From: an uncultured Duncaniella sp.
GTDB lineage: Bacteria; Bacteroidota; Bacteroidia; Bacteroidales; Muribaculaceae
Direction of reading: 5' to 3'
Assembly (NCBI GenBank): GCA_910588795.1
Contig: CAJURI010000033.1
Span: 1-28,037, forward strand
Length of the DNA stretch: 28,037 nucleotides
Under the pieces are notes generated by a model. That model did no database searches. It was not told the origin of the DNA and worked only from the letters and a program-made list of their open reading frames with translations. The position numbers and the translations under genes are program-made. Shown piece by piece: positions 8,923 to 16,289 of the stretch; within the stretch, counting starts at the first letter, position 1, and each line of letters starts with the position of its first letter.

Positions 8923-9933
8923 CTATTTGAAGTAGACAACAGTCATGCCGGGACGCAGCTCGGGGAGGTCTTCGAGCGGACGTGCCTTTATCTCGAAGGT
9001 CTTGCTGTCCCATTGCCCTGTGGCTTTTGTGGCCTGCCATGTGGCGTAGCTGCCGAGGTCGCGGGAGTAATATATCTTGGCTTTGACTTTCTTCTTGTCG
9101 AGTGCGGGTATCATCACTTCGATCTCTCCTCCCAGGGGCATGTCTTTGAGAAGATCCTCGCGCACGTTGAATGTCATCCATTTGTCGGAAGTCTTCAGCA
9201 GGCTCATGATGGGAGCTCCGAGCATGACGAGCTCGCTGACCTCAGGGTATATCTGGTCGATCTGTCCGTCGCACGGTGCAACGAGATACTGGTCCTCGAG
9301 CATGCTTTGCACTTCGGCCACTCCGCCTTTTGCGACATTGACCATCGCTGCGGCCGATTCCTTGTCCTCTTTCTGCGCGCCTGCTATGGCGAGCTCAAGC
9401 TGGCTCTTGGCGGCATCGCGCCCTGCCACTGCTGCGTCATAGGCGGCTTTGGCTTCATCGCGCTTCTGCTCCGAGATAACTCCTTCGCTGTAGAGGTTCT
9501 GCAGACGGTCGTAGGTCTTTTTGGTGATTGTCACCGCCGCCTCGGCCTGTTCTACGAGTCCGCGAGCGGAATTGATGATCTGTATGCGTGTGCCGGCATC
9601 GACCTTGCGGTCCTGGGTGCGGGCCACGGTCTCCATGCCTTCGGCCTGCATGAGTTTGGCCTCGGCAAGCGACGAATGTATGTGCACCAGAGTATCACCG
9701 GCGTGCACCATGTCGCCTTCGCTGACATAGATGTCCATTACGCGTCCGGGCAGCTTGCCTGAGATGCGCACTGAGGTTGCGTCGGCCTGGCCTTCGATTA
9801 TGTCGGCGGGTTTGTTGAGAAATAGGAATCCTACGATCGCGAGAATTATGCATGCGATCACGACTACAGAAAGTGCCACAAGAAGGGCTTTGTTCTCTTT
9901 CTGTTCCTGAGTGGATGGAGTTGGGGTTGACAT
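8923..9933 (-). CDS. HlyD/EmrA-family periplasmic adaptor (membrane fusion protein)
   Basis: A 336-residue protein with one N-terminal membrane anchor (about 17-40, LLVALSVVVIACIILAIVGF) and a biotinyl-lipoyl-like first half (VRISGKLPGRVMDIYVSEGDMVHAGDTLVHI). A long alpha-helical hairpin follows (about 85-195, rich in A, E, K and Q), then the second lipoyl half (YLVAPCDGQIDQIYPEVSELV) and a beta-barrel domain ending MTVVYFK. This is the standard adaptor architecture linking an inner-membrane pump to a TolC-type channel. It lies 30 bases after the TolC-like gene and directly before the permeases. Length is normal for the family. Confidence 0.92.
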   Translation of the reverse strand: MSTPTPSTQEQKENKALLVALSVVVIACIILAIVGFLFLNKPADIIEGQADATSVRISGKLPGRVMDIYVSEGDMVHAGDTLVHIHSSLAEAKLMQAEGMETVARTQDRKVDAGTRIQIINSARGLVEQAEAAVTITKKTYDRLQNLYSEGVISEQKRDEAKAAYDAAVAGRDAAKSQLELAIAGAQKEDKESAAAMVNVAKGGVAEVQSMLEDQYLVAPCDGQIDQIYPEVSELVMLGAPIMSLLKTSDKWMTFNVREDLLKDMPLGGEIEVMIPALDKKKVKAKIYYSRDLGSYATWQATKATGQWDSKTFEIKARPLEDLPELRPGMTVVYFK

Positions 9934-9963
9934 GGTGGTATTGTTATGATGTGTCTGTTATTG

Positions 9964-11439
9964 TTATTGATGAAGGGTCCCGAGGACTTTTGACAGGTAA
10001 ACGTCACAGAGGTAAACGTCGATCCGTGCGTCGATATTCTCGCTGTGGGCCTTGAGCCACGCTGTCTGTGCTTCCATCACGTTGTCGACTGTCATCACTC
10101 CGTCGCGGAATCCGAGGTCGGCGCAACGCAGGTTCTCGTCGGCCTTGGCGAGGTTGGTTTCGGTCATGTCGCGTGTCTTGACAGCCTCGGCGGCCTTATA
10201 GGATGCCTGTCGCACCTGCAGGTCAATGAGCTCACGGGCGTTCTCAAGCTCCATGCGCATTGCTGCGGTCTGGGCCTTGGCTGCACGATACTTGTTGTAG
10301 TTGCCTCCCCAGTGCCATATGGGTATGGTGAGCATGGCCCCGATGGAGAACTGTCCGTTGAACTTCTTTTTGAATCCGTCGAAAATATTGGGGTTGGAGA
10401 ACGAATATGCGCCTACGAGTGCGAGATTGGGCATCATCGAGGAGCGTGCCACATTGGCCTTCTGTTCATATATCTTTACACCGAGTTCAAGAGAGCGCAG
10501 ATCATCGCGGCGGTCATAGACCTGCTGCATGTCAATGGGGGTGTCGTCAGCAATTGCCGCAGGTGTGACGATGCTCTCCGCATCCTCGTCGGCTAATGTG
10601 AAGTCAGAGTGTATGGGCAGGCCGCATACCTGAGCGAGAGCCATGCGCGAGAGGGTGAGGCCGTTTTTGACCTTGGTCAGGTCAACCTGTGCGGAGTTTA
10701 ATTTCACATCCACGGTGAGCTGGTCGCTGTGGGTGGCCACCCCTTCCTTTACCATGAGTGATACATTGTGGCTCAGGGTGTCGAGCAGGTTTACGTAGCT
10801 TTCGGCAAGCTTTTGCTTGGCTTTTAGCGACACTACCTGCCAGTAGGCGGCGTCGACAGCATATATCACATCCTTTGATGCTCCGTTGAGCTGGCTCTTG
10901 GCGAGATCTTCGGCATAGTGGGTGATTTTGTTCATGGCCACTATTTTCCCTCCCATGAATATCGGCTGGGTGAGGGTGACGGCTCCGAAGAATACGTTAT
11001 GAAGGTCATATTCGAGTGCTTCCTTCGGGAGATAGGCCACCTGCTCGGGCACGAACTGTCCGTTGACCTGTATGGGCTCACCGGTCATGGGATTTTTCAC
11101 CACATTGAATTCGTAGCCCTGTTTCTCGAGGTTGAAAGTCTTGACAGGCAGGAACTGGTCGGAGCCGAACATAGAGATCTCCTTCTGATTGTACATGTAT
11201 CCTCCGGCGAAGTCTATGGACGGGAGATAGGCGGCAAACGCCTCGTCCTTCTGGTAGCCGGCCGCCTTAACCTGTTCGGCACCGCGCCGCAGGTTTTTGT
11301 TGTTTGCGAGGGCGAAGTCACGGCACTGTGCGAGAGTGAGGACCGATCCGTCGGCTACTGACGCGCCGTCGGGGCTTTGTGCCATTGCCGGAAGCACAGC
11401 GGCAAATATAGCGGAAACTACTGTAAGTCGCAATCTCAT
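9964..11439 (-). CDS. TolC-family outer-membrane efflux channel
   Basis: The frame opens at 11535, but the ATG at 11439 gives a proper signal peptide (MRLRLTVVSAIFAAVLPAMA, cleavage likely near AQS) and a 491-residue product. The mature part begins with the outer-membrane-efflux-protein pattern LTLAQCRDFALANNKNLRRG and contains the repeated long helices and short strands of TolC relatives (LTQPIFMGGKI, SIGAMLTIPIWHWGGNYNKY). It is the promoter-proximal gene of the efflux operon and should form the trimeric outer-membrane duct for the adaptor and permeases. No regulator gene (TetR, MarR) is adjacent. Confidence 0.93.
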   Translation of the reverse strand: MRLRLTVVSAIFAAVLPAMAQSPDGASVADGSVLTLAQCRDFALANNKNLRRGAEQVKAAGYQKDEAFAAYLPSIDFAGGYMYNQKEISMFGSDQFLPVKTFNLEKQGYEFNVVKNPMTGEPIQVNGQFVPEQVAYLPKEALEYDLHNVFFGAVTLTQPIFMGGKIVAMNKITHYAEDLAKSQLNGASKDVIYAVDAAYWQVVSLKAKQKLAESYVNLLDTLSHNVSLMVKEGVATHSDQLTVDVKLNSAQVDLTKVKNGLTLSRMALAQVCGLPIHSDFTLADEDAESIVTPAAIADDTPIDMQQVYDRRDDLRSLELGVKIYEQKANVARSSMMPNLALVGAYSFSNPNIFDGFKKKFNGQFSIGAMLTIPIWHWGGNYNKYRAAKAQTAAMRMELENARELIDLQVRQASYKAAEAVKTRDMTETNLAKADENLRCADLGFRDGVMTVDNVMEAQTAWLKAHSENIDARIDVYLCDVYLSKVLGTLHQ

Positions 11440-11532
11440 ATGGGAAACTGTAAATAGTTGATAATTCGTGATGTGGAGTTGTGCATTTGCCTCCGGTATT
11501 GTATGTGCCGACGGCCTATATATTCCCTCCTG

Positions 11533-11540
11533 CAAAATTA
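11533..11540 (-). promoter_or_regulatory. Candidate -7 promoter element for the tolC efflux operon
   Basis: On the minus strand this reads TAATTTTG, matching TAnnTTTG, about 95 bases before the TolC-like ATG. Only a T-rich tract, not a perfect TTTG, lies at the -33 distance. The long leader agrees with starting the protein at 11439 and not at 11535. Confidence 0.45.
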
Positions 11541-11672
11541 ACCCCTTTACTTGATAAAAAGTTTAAATTTTGAGCAGATAAATTAGCGTGATAATGCCCT
11601 GTTTTTGGTCAAAAAGTCATATTGTGCTTTTTGCCGTGACATATTTACTGATTTATAGGCTTTATGGTGTTA

Positions 11673-11864
11673 AGTAACTCTTATAAATTAGTTATAATTA
11701 AAATAATTTCAAGTAACCCTTCGGGCTGACACATCCTTATTCGTCTTTTCGGCGATTTTCGCGCTGTAGCTCAGTCGTGTAGCTCGCTACACTCCTTCGC
11801 TCCATCCCGAAAATCTCTCGAAAATACTTCATAATTATGTATCAGCTAATTTATGCGAGTTACT
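11673..11864. repeat. 192-bp nested inverted-repeat element (MITE-like or long hairpin)
   Basis: The outer arms are AGTAACTC-tt-ATAAATTAG (11673-11691) and CTAATTTAT-gc-GAGTTACT (11846-11864), 17 of 19 positions complementary. Inside lies a second pair, TTTTCG-gc-GATTTTCG (11746-11761) against CGAAAATC-tct-CGAAAA (11808-11824). At the centre is a perfect 7-bp hairpin, GTGTAGC-tc-GCTACAC (11777-11792). AAGTAACtCTT (11672) also recurs as AAGTAACcCTT (11711). No open reading frame or clear target-site duplication is seen. It sits between the divergent tolC and fucO promoters. It could be a miniature mobile element, a folded RNA or a REP-like element. Confidence 0.6.
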
Positions 11865-11907
11865 CAATGAAATTTGTTCACTGTGCCCAAATCATGAGCC
11901 GAAACAT

Positions 11908-11938
11908 TTTGCCGTTATCCTCAAATGTCATATATTTG
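11908..11938 (+). promoter_or_regulatory. fucO promoter (Bacteroidetes type)
   Basis: TTTG at 11908-11911, a 19-base spacer and TATATTTG at 11931-11938 match the -33 and -7 elements of the Bacteroidetes housekeeping sigma factor. The fucO ATG follows 45 bases after the -7 element. Confidence 0.75.
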
Positions 11939-11983
11939 CACTGTGATTCAGAATGTTACTATAACTTAAATTAATTATATACC

Positions 11984-13138
11984 ATGATCAATCGTTTCAT
12001 ACTCAATGAGGTTTCATATTTCGGACCCGGAGCAAGGAAGATGCTCCCTGAAGCCATAGAGCGTTTAGGCAAGAAGAAAGCTTTGGTGGTAACTGATCCG
12101 GGGCTTGTAAAATTCGGTGTGGCCGGTATGGTGACCGATGTGCTTGACAAGGCAGGAATAAGCTATGAGGTGTTCAGCGATGTGAAGCCTAATCCTACTG
12201 TCACCAATGTGACCAACGGCATAGAGGCATTCCGCAAGGCTGGCGCGGACATGATCGTGGCCATAGGCGGAGGGTCATCCATTGACACTGCCAAGGGGAT
12301 AGGGATCGTGATCAGCAATCCCGATTTTGCCGACATAGTATCGCTTGAGGGATGTGCTCCCACCAAGAACAAGAGTGTGCCCATCATCGCGCTCCCCACC
12401 ACAGCAGGCACCGCTGCCGAGACCACTATCAACTATGTGATCATCGACGAGGAGAAGCAGAAGAAGATGGTGTGTGTCGACCCCAATGATATCCCGGCTG
12501 TAGCGATAATCGATGCCGAGCTTATGTACAGTCTGCCCAAAAGCCTGACAGCGGCCACCGGTATGGACGCTCTTACCCATGCCATAGAAGGCTATATAAC
12601 GAAGGGGGCATGGGAGATGTCGGATATGTTCGAGATAGAGGCAGTGAGGATGATCGCCCGCTATCTGCCGGTGGCTGTCGAGGAGCCTGACAATGCTGAT
12701 GCCCGCAACGGCATGGCTGTGGCCCAGTATATAGCCGGCATGGCGTTCAGCAATGTAGGTCTTGGTCTTGTCCATGGCATGGCTCATCCGTTGGGTTCGC
12801 TTTTCGATGTGCCCCACGGTGTGGCAAATGCGCTGTTGCTCCCTACCATCATGCGTTTCAATAAGGAGGAATGTCTTGACAAGTATCCTGCCATAGCCCG
12901 TGCCATGGGTGTGGACACTGACGGCATGACGGCGGAACAGGCTTCCGATGCCGCATGCGAAGCCGTGCAGGCTCTTGCACTCAAGGTCGGAATTCCCCAG
13001 CATATGGCCGAACTTGGAATCACTGAAAATGATATCCCTCGTCTTGCAGAGCAGGCCCTTGCAGACGTGTGCACTCCGGGCAATCCGCGCGATGTGACTC
13101 TTGATCAGATTGTAGAGCTATACCGCAGCGTGCTTTAG
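11984..13138 (+). CDS. fucO: Lactaldehyde reductase / iron-containing (group III) alcohol dehydrogenase
   Basis: A 384-residue protein closely resembling E. coli FucO along its length. It has the nucleotide-binding IGGGSSIDTAKGIG, PTTAGTAAETTINYV, and the metal-binding set Asp195, His199 (MDALTHAIEGY), His264 (LVHGMAHPLG) and His278 (VPHGVAN), matching the four ligands known in FucO. It reduces L- or D-lactaldehyde to 1,2-propanediol with NADH, regenerating NAD+ after fucose or rhamnose fermentation in the cytoplasm. No other fucose or rhamnose genes are in the window, so it is expressed alone from its own promoter. A role on another short aldehyde or diol cannot be excluded. Confidence 0.9.
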   Translation: MINRFILNEVSYFGPGARKMLPEAIERLGKKKALVVTDPGLVKFGVAGMVTDVLDKAGISYEVFSDVKPNPTVTNVTNGIEAFRKAGADMIVAIGGGSSIDTAKGIGIVISNPDFADIVSLEGCAPTKNKSVPIIALPTTAGTAAETTINYVIIDEEKQKKMVCVDPNDIPAVAIIDAELMYSLPKSLTAATGMDALTHAIEGYITKGAWEMSDMFEIEAVRMIARYLPVAVEEPDNADARNGMAVAQYIAGMAFSNVGLGLVHGMAHPLGSLFDVPHGVANALLLPTIMRFNKEECLDKYPAIARAMGVDTDGMTAEQASDAACEAVQALALKVGIPQHMAELGITENDIPRLAEQALADVCTPGNPRDVTLDQIVELYRSVL

Positions 13139-13194
13139 TCCATATTCCACTGTGATTTAGCCCATTGGTCTATATAATAGCAGTTTAGAAGGCC

Positions 13195-13291
13195 GGCAGG
13201 ACATTAAAGACTGGATAACAGGAGAACCTATAAAGGAGGTAGTGACAGCACTATATCCTTGTGGGTTCTCCTGTGATTCTTTTCTCCTGCC
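13195..13291 (+). terminator. Long structured hairpin after fucO (terminator or small RNA)
   Basis: A perfect 11-bp stem, ACAGGAGAACC (13218-13228) with GGTTCTCCTGT (13264-13274), encloses a second stem AAGGA/TCCTT (13233-13237, 13256-13260) and a third, TAGTG/CACTA, closed by the tetraloop ACAG. Outer arms GGCAGGA (13195-13201) and TCCTGCC (13285-13291) can pair around it. The main stem is followed by a pyrimidine-rich stretch (gattcttttct). It could terminate fucO transcription, but it is longer and more layered than a simple terminator. Confidence 0.55.
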
Positions 13292-13330
13292 TGTAATTCA
13301 TGAGGCTTAGTCCGTATGATTTTTTTTGTT

Positions 13331-13352
13331 GCAAACTATAATTTTAGTTTGC
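13331..13352. promoter_or_regulatory. Probable BlaI-type operator
   Basis: A perfect 8-bp inverted repeat, GCAAACTA - 6 bases - TAGTTTGC, overlaps the TTTG of the blaI promoter. BlaI/MecI repressors bind dyads of this general size, often with ACTA/TAGT-like cores. A second, imperfect dyad (ATTAGTT ... AACTAAAT) spans the -7 region at about 13362-13393. Autoregulation of the blaI-M56 operon is the natural reading. Confidence 0.6.
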
Positions 13353-13379
13353 GTAATTGAATAATTAGTTATATCTTTG
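13348..13379 (+). promoter_or_regulatory. blaI promoter (Bacteroidetes type)
   Basis: TTTG at 13348-13351 and TATCTTTG at 13372-13379, spaced by 20 bases. The blaI ATG is 44 bases downstream. The -33 element lies inside the right arm of the palindrome at 13331-13352. Confidence 0.75.
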
Positions 13380-13422
13380 CTGCATCAACTAAATAATTCA
13401 TTGATCAAAAATCTATTGATAT

Positions 13423-13809
13423 ATGAAAGCCGGACGCAAGCCACAGTCGATTCTTACCGAAAAGGAGATGATAATCATGCGGATTCTATGGGAGCATGGT
13501 CCGCAGCATGTGAGAGATATGCTCAAGTACTACGATGAGCCTAAACCTCATTTCAACACTGTCTCGACACTTGTGCGCATACTCCAGGAGAAGGGGAAGG
13601 TGGGTCATGAAGTTGTGGGCGGATCCCACCGATACTATGCCATAGCCAGCAAGGAAGAGCTGCGCGACCGTTCGCTCAAGGAGGTTGTGGCAAATTATTT
13701 CAACAATTCCTACAAGAGTGCAGTCTCCGCGCTCGTGGAGGAGGAGAAAATTTCGCTTGAGGAGCTGCGCGACATCATTGCCATGGTGGAGCAAGGTGAC
13801 AATAAATAA
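13423..13809 (+). CDS. BlaI/MecI/CopY-family winged-helix repressor
   Basis: A 128-residue protein, normal for the family. Residues about 10-75 form the winged helix (LTEKEMIIMRILWEHGPQHV, HFNTVSTLVRILQEKGKV, YYAI). The C-terminal helices include YFNNSYKSAVSALVEE (92-107), the equivalent of the dimerisation stretch where BlaI is cut during induction. It lies 21 bases before an M56 membrane metalloprotease gene, the usual repressor-sensor arrangement. By family knowledge the repressor holds the operon off until the protease, once activated, leads to its cleavage. No beta-lactamase or other obvious target gene is adjacent, so the regulon is probably this operon plus distant sites. Confidence 0.9.
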   Translation: MKAGRKPQSILTEKEMIIMRILWEHGPQHVRDMLKYYDEPKPHFNTVSTLVRILQEKGKVGHEVVGGSHRYYAIASKEELRDRSLKEVVANYFNNSYKSAVSALVEEEKISLEELRDIIAMVEQGDNK

Positions 13810-13830
13810 TCCATGTATATCTGAAATAAG

Positions 13831-15597
13831 ATGGGTCCTCTGTTTGCATATTCCTTAGGCAGTTCAATACTGCTTGCCATAATGTATATGGTGTACAAGT
13901 GGGTGCTTGCATCGGAAAGCCAGCACGGCTTCAACCGCGTTGTGCTCTGGAGCATTTATCTGGTGGCTCTTTCGGTCATTCCGTTTGCCGGTGTCCTGGA
14001 ACGTTGGACAGCGGATTCTCCGGAGACACTGCCTGCAGGGATTATAGAGGTCGGCGACATTATGACGGCCCCTGTGGCTGAGGATGCTGTCTCTGTTGCC
14101 GATGTCGTATGCTCTGCCATTCTGTGGATTTACCTGGCCGGTATGTTGGTTGTGACATTGCACACGGTCATGGTTGCCGTCCGTCTTGCCATGATAGTCC
14201 GTGGCGGCAGAGAGTGTGACGTGAGCGGGAGGCATGTTGTGTTCATACATGACGAAGGGATCGCCCCGTTCAGTGTGGCCGGGATCATAGTTATGTCACA
14301 TAAGGACTATGCCGAGGCTGGTGAGATGATAATGTCTCATGAGTGCTGCCACGTGGTGCGGCACCATTGGGTGGATCTTGTCATGGCGCAGATCGTTGCT
14401 GTGTTGCAGTGGTACAATCCTGCTGCATGGCTTATGCGCGAGGAGTTTAAGGCGGTGCATGAATATCAGGCTGATGCCGGGGTGATAGCCTCGGGGGTCA
14501 ATGCCCGTGAATATCAGATGCTATTAATAAAGAAGGCTGTCGGCGCGAGATTCCCGTCACTTGCCAACAGCCTGAATCACAGTAAACTTAAAAAACGTAT
14601 AACTATGATGTACAATTCAAAGACATCTGCGGGACGCCGCATGCGTGCGCTCGCACTGGTCCCCGCTCTCGGGGCAGCAATTTTCGTGACTTACCTCCCT
14701 GCCGTGGCCGGAGCCATGGAATCGGCATCGGAAGCCTCGCTGTCTGCGTTGATTCCTACTGACGCCGGAATGCAAGCCGCTGTGGTGACAGCTGTCACCG
14801 TTGACAATGACAAAGTTACAAAAAATACTTCTGCCGGACAACCTTTGCCGAAGTCAGAGGCTGGTTTAACGGTGACAGTAACCCCTGAAAGCCGTGATAA
14901 ACTTGCCGTGGATGCCGCTGGCAAGAGGCGCAATGACATTAAAATGGATGATATCGTGGTGGTAGGCTACGGATCATCAAAGAAGCAGGATGCGTCAGGG
15001 TCTGACGGTGCCGGAGGCAAGGTGACAGATTCCGCCGGAGAGAAGCCATTCGATGTCGTTGATGAGCGTCCGTCGTATCCTGGAGGTGAGGTTGAGATTA
15101 TGAAGTATATAGCCAAAAACATACGCTATCCGAAGGATGCGATGGAGGATTCCATACAGGGTCGTGTGGTGTTGAGGTTCGTTGTGGGCAAGGACGGAAA
15201 GGTTACATCGCCCGAGATATTGCGCGGAGTGTGTCCTTCGATTGACGCTGAGGCTCTTCGTGTGGTTTCGACACTCCAGCCCTTCACTCCTGCAAAGTTG
15301 GATGGCAAGCCGGTGGCTGTGTGGTGCGTTCTTCCCGTTGTATTCAGATTGACAGCGAACAGTTCAGTGAAGTCCATGACGCTCTCAGCCGGGGATAATG
15401 ATAAAGGCGGAATAACATCGGTGAAGCTTGACGGGGATGAGAAGAGTGTCGTGTATGTTGTTGACGGAGTCCGGGTGGAAAGCATCAGGGATATCGATCC
15501 CAATACCATAGAGAGCGTGAGTGTATGGAAGAGTGAGGACAGTCCGCTCTGTGTGAAATATAAGAAGCCTGTAGTTGAGATAAAGTTGAAAAAGTAA
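13831..15597 (+). CDS. M56 (BlaR1-like) membrane metalloprotease with TonB C-terminal domain and SusC-like plug fragment
   Basis: A 588-residue protein. Residues 1-about 140 hold several membrane helices. The M56 site is HECCH at 170-174 with Glu211 (HEYQAD) as third zinc ligand, and a further helix follows near 275-295. A disordered linker contains DDIVVVGYGSSKK (373-385), which resembles a SusC TonB box. Residues 408-507 form a TonB C-terminal domain (ERPSYPGGEVEIMKYIAKNI, IQGRVVLRFVVGKDGKV). The tail at 540-570 (VVYVVDGVRVESI, DPNTIESVSVW) resembles a fragment of a TonB-receptor plug. There is no penicillin-binding sensor domain as in true BlaR1. It presumably senses an envelope signal and inactivates the BlaI-like repressor encoded before it. 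Confidence 0.88.
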   Translation: MGPLFAYSLGSSILLAIMYMVYKWVLASESQHGFNRVVLWSIYLVALSVIPFAGVLERWTADSPETLPAGIIEVGDIMTAPVAEDAVSVADVVCSAILWIYLAGMLVVTLHTVMVAVRLAMIVRGGRECDVSGRHVVFIHDEGIAPFSVAGIIVMSHKDYAEAGEMIMSHECCHVVRHHWVDLVMAQIVAVLQWYNPAAWLMREEFKAVHEYQADAGVIASGVNAREYQMLLIKKAVGARFPSLANSLNHSKLKKRITMMYNSKTSAGRRMRALALVPALGAAIFVTYLPAVAGAMESASEASLSALIPTDAGMQAAVVTAVTVDNDKVTKNTSAGQPLPKSEAGLTVTVTPESRDKLAVDAAGKRRNDIKMDDIVVVGYGSSKKQDASGSDGAGGKVTDSAGEKPFDVVDERPSYPGGEVEIMKYIAKNIRYPKDAMEDSIQGRVVLRFVVGKDGKVTSPEILRGVCPSIDAEALRVVSTLQPFTPAKLDGKPVAVWCVLPVVFRLTANSSVKSMTLSAGDNDKGGITSVKLDGDEKSVVYVVDGVRVESIRDIDPNTIESVSVWKSEDSPLCVKYKKPVVEIKLKK

Positions 15598-15619
15598 CAG
15601 GCGTAAATTGACATAAACA

Positions 15620-15655
15620 GCCCCCGCTTGCGGTCTGCGTTCCGTAGGCGGGGGC
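15620..15655. terminator. Hairpin terminator between convergent M56 and rnfA genes
   Basis: GCCCCCGC (15620-15627) and GCGGGGGC (15648-15655) form a perfect 8-bp GC stem around a 20-base loop, followed on the plus strand by ATTAT. It starts 22 bases after the M56 gene stop and lies in front of the 3' end of rnfA, so it probably serves both. Confidence 0.7.
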
Positions 15656-15702
15656 ATTATCGTGGGGTGCGATGTTGTTTCCTATTTGTCAGGGACAGGG
15701 TG

Positions 15703-16284
15703 TCATCCTATCTTTATGCCGGAGAATCCCATGAATGCCATGGCAAGAAGCCCGGCGCAGATCAGTGCGATGGGCACTCCGCGCATTGCTGCGGGGACAT
15801 CGGTGCGGGCGAGCTGCTCGCGTATGCCGGCAAAGATGGAGATAGCCATGGTGAAGCCTATGGCAGTGGCGAATGCGTAGACGAGCGACTCGCCGAGGTT
15901 AAGGCCGTTGCGCACCACGAGGATTGCCACGCCGAGCACGGCGCAGTTGGTGGTGATAAGAGGGAGGAACACACCGAGCGCGCTGTAAAGCGCGGGTGCA
16001 ATCTTCTTGAGTATGATCTCGAGCATCTGCACGAGTGCGGCGATGACGAGGATGAACACTATGGTCTGCATGAAGCCGAGACCGAATGGATTGAGCACAA
16101 GGTCCTGGAGAAGCCAGGTCACTGCTGTGGCAAGTACCATTACGAATGTCACTGCGGCTCCCATGCCGGCGGCCGACGAGAGTTTGCGCGATACGCCGAT
16201 GAATGGGCATATGCCGAGGAACTGGGCAAATACGATGTTGTTGACAAAGATTGCCGTTATGATGATTGAGATGTATTCAAGCAT
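15703..16284 (-). CDS. rnfA: Rnf complex subunit RnfA
   Basis: A 193-residue membrane protein of the RnfA/NqrE family with about six helices. The N-terminus MLEYISIIITAIFVNNIVFAQF followed by LGICPFIGVSRK, and the internal LITTNCAVLGVAI, are family hallmarks; the cysteines in these two half-repeats help hold a membrane 2Fe-2S centre in Rnf/Nqr structures. It is the last gene of rnfD-rnfG-rnfE-rnfA, five bases after rnfE. Rnf moves electrons between ferredoxin and NAD+ while pumping Na+ or H+. Subunit lengths in this cluster fit Rnf better than Nqr. Confidence 0.93.
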   Translation of the reverse strand: MLEYISIIITAIFVNNIVFAQFLGICPFIGVSRKLSSAAGMGAAVTFVMVLATAVTWLLQDLVLNPFGLGFMQTIVFILVIAALVQMLEIILKKIAPALYSALGVFLPLITTNCAVLGVAILVVRNGLNLGESLVYAFATAIGFTMAISIFAGIREQLARTDVPAAMRGVPIALICAGLLAMAFMGFSGIKIG

Positions 16285-16289
16285 GGCTA

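Noticed and set aside
8876..8939. Longer start of the first permease at 8939
   Set aside because: It would add a non-family segment overlapping the HlyD-like gene; the ATG at 8876 begins exactly where family similarity begins. It cannot be fully excluded.
11764..11806. tRNA-like sequence (ctgtagctcag resembling a D-arm)
   Set aside because: No T-arm consensus, no matching acceptor ends and no anticodon arm. The similarity is explained by the inverted-repeat element, whose central hairpin uses the same bases.
11939..13160. Direct repeats CACTGTGATTCAG and CACTGTGATTTAG flanking fucO as mobile-element ends
   Set aside because: Only 13 bases with one mismatch, no inverted ends or transposase, and fucO has normal composition for the region. 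Chance is likely.
15628..16269. Plus-strand open frame of 213 residues opposite rnfA
   Set aside because: Its H-, C- and G-rich composition is the antisense image of rnfA, which is certain by motif.
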